Assembly: GCA_016584305.1 (NCBI GenBank)
Contig: JACEEZ010001805.1
Location: 62,001 to 126,000 of the forward strand
Direction: 5' to 3'
DNA length: 64,000 bases
From: Chionoecetes opilio
Lineage: Eukaryota; Arthropoda; Malacostraca; Decapoda; Majidae
Position 1 is the stretch's first letter. Every line of letters starts with the position of its first letter. The position numbers were made by a program, and so were the translations under genes. This document shows, piece by piece, positions 62,221 through 64,000 of the stretch. The notes beneath the pieces are model-generated. The model searched no databases. It was not told the origin of the DNA and was given only the letters and a program-made list of their open reading frames with translations.

Positions 62221-62587
62221 ATGCTTTTACAGAACAGTCAAACCTCGATGTAACGGACTTCGGATGTAACGGACTCCATTTGCGTGACAAATTTGCGGGC
62301 AAGAATGGCATATCAGACCGCTTATCGCTGCTCGAATTGTCAACTCAACATAATTGTATTATTTTCTCATTTTACTTTGGAATGCTTGGGTTTTAAGGAG
62401 TTTTGATGTATCACATATTAAGATATATAAGGAAGGAGCCTGTGTTGCTAGTGATTTAGCAGTAGAAGGTGTGTATTGTTTAAAATATTGACTATTAGTG
62501 TTATGGCGTGGCCGCTGCTACGTCTCCCTGTCACCTCAACACCCTAAATCACCCTTATCTAAGGTGACACGCAGTGCTACACTGACC

Positions 62588-62716
<129 letters not shown>

Positions 62717-63036
62717 TGCCTATAGCGCCTGTAGGCAGTGGTGACCCAGGGCTCGGATGGTAGGCTCTGGAGGTTAATTTGAGGGCTCTGATGGTTGGTC
62801 CTCGCCCGTGGTGGCGCAGGCAGGATTTTTATAGTGACGCCTGTGATTAGAGGCTCATGCCGCCCCCCTGTGTCCTCCGATGCACTCGCAATCGAAGGTA
62901 GAGTTAATGGGCAGGGCATGTGGGTGTTCTTAGGCCACTCGACGGTGCAGAAAGGTTTTGGTTTTCTTCGGGGATCGAACTCGGGTCACCGAGAACGCCA
63001 GTCGGAGTCGCTAACCACTCCGCTATTGCCTCCCCA
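62717..63036 (-). mobile_element. SINE family 1
   Basis: Minus-strand body and head (GGGGATCGAACTCGGGTCACC; GCTAACCACTCCGCTATTGCC). Confidence 0.85.
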
Positions 63037-64000
63037 TAGTGACACGTGTATAGAACGGCACATCACAACTATATAATATATATAATGAGCATTAGTCATG
63101 ATAATAAGCAATACCTTTGGAAGCCACAGCTGAATCTGGCTCGTAGTTTGTTTACATTTTCACTAGAGTTTGAGCTTGACTAGCCAGACAGTGAGAGAAA
63201 GCATCAACATTTTAGGGATAACCCATCACTTTACGGGACTTTTTCTTCCTTTTTATCTATTTTGGGGTGATTATAATGTCTCATGATGCTGCTGCTGCTG
63301 CTGCTGCCGCGGCCGCGCTGCCAGGCGTGGATGAGCGCCTTGAAAGTATTTTCATATCTTTACTCATATGTATGAATAATAGCGATTCAAATGTGATTAT
63401 ATGTCTACATTCAACTAGAATAATGAAATTTCATAGCAGTAATGAGCGAGCCTGGATACTTACTACCTCTCCTAATACCAGTCCCGAACAGTCGTGGGCG
63501 AGTGTGCCAAATTCCTGATGTAGCGCTAGTCACTGTTTACCTCCCAACATAGCTACACGGTCTGGTTGTGTTAGTAATTATTTCTCATTTATTTCACGTG
63601 TAGGAGCGGACCAAATTCAGCATGTAGTGCCAGTCACTGTTTACCTCCCAACATAGCTACACAGTTTGGTTGTGTTTGTGATTATTTCACAATTTTTTCT
63701 TTTTTTTCCTATATTTTTCCACCCTTGGGAAAATACCCTCGCTATAACGGACAATCGGCTTTAACGGACCACTCCTCCCCCCTTTAGTCCGTTATATCGC
63801 GGTTTGACTTTATGTACTGTATTTGCATTTTTTTTTTTTTTTTTTTTTTTAACCCATATCAGAGGAGGACATTGCATAACTCGGCACATTGAATAACTTG
63901 GCAAGGGCCAGAGCCCCTATCGTGCCGAGTTATAAGGGTTTTACTGTACAGTCTAAGACAAAAGTCGTGTCACGGTTTTGTCCGAATATGAAATTTAACT

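Noticed and set aside
63267..63518. Alanine-rich frame (GCTGCTGCTGCTGCTGCTGCC) as a gene
   Set aside because: The block is a trinucleotide repeat module shared among TIR elements at 20330, 60530 and here; no domain follows.

Overview
This is an arthropod-type nuclear window. It most resembles a decapod crustacean, a judgement from recognising the repeat types (Jockey, RTE-like, tRNA-derived SINEs), not from a search. There are no bacterial operons, rRNA genes or free-standing tRNA genes. The sequence is almost entirely transposable elements, many nested inside one another. Three short phase-compatible exons (5833-5990, 29028-29101, 55481-55681, plus strand) look like one host gene of unknown function with introns of about 23 and 26 kb.

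Layout. 1-5.7 kb: pogo/Tigger-like TIR elements, two copies of an unclassified repeat with a CCCATT minisatellite, and a truncated non-LTR tail. 6.8-21.2 kb: RTE-like non-LTR copies split by TIR elements and SINEs; a large TIR element (9051-14820) holds the best RT frame (10226-11597). 21.5-28.7 kb: SINEs, a MULE fragment, the third CCCATT repeat and a fold-back Tigger-like element. 29.4-51.6 kb: a single Jockey copy of under 3 kb spread over 22 kb by insertions whose target duplications can mostly be read. These are a Tigger-like MITE, an Academ-like element (TAA), a truncated retrotransposon (AGCAAAC), a BEL/Pao LTR element (TCATC) and a piggyBac-like element (CTTCTTAA). The BEL and piggyBac copies carry further insertions of their own. 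52.1-55.4 kb: a Tigger transposase broken by a small element, a half fold-back element and another TIR element. 55.7-58.1 kb: a Jockey fragment and a 26-bp C-rich minisatellite. 58.4-64 kb: mosaic, nested Tigger-like families and SINEs.

Nothing here is an operon-like system. The relationships are nesting: old retrotransposons as targets, TA-targeting TIR elements as later arrivals, and SINEs carried inside DNA transposons. The most unusual objects are the BEL element whose frame stays open through about 79 copies of an 18-bp repeat after losing RT, the fold-back Tigger-like family with divergent transposase starts and a resident SINE, and a roughly 2.5-kb element with an RNase H-fold-type transposase. 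Most coding sequence is decayed. Boundaries marked approximate come from reading alone.
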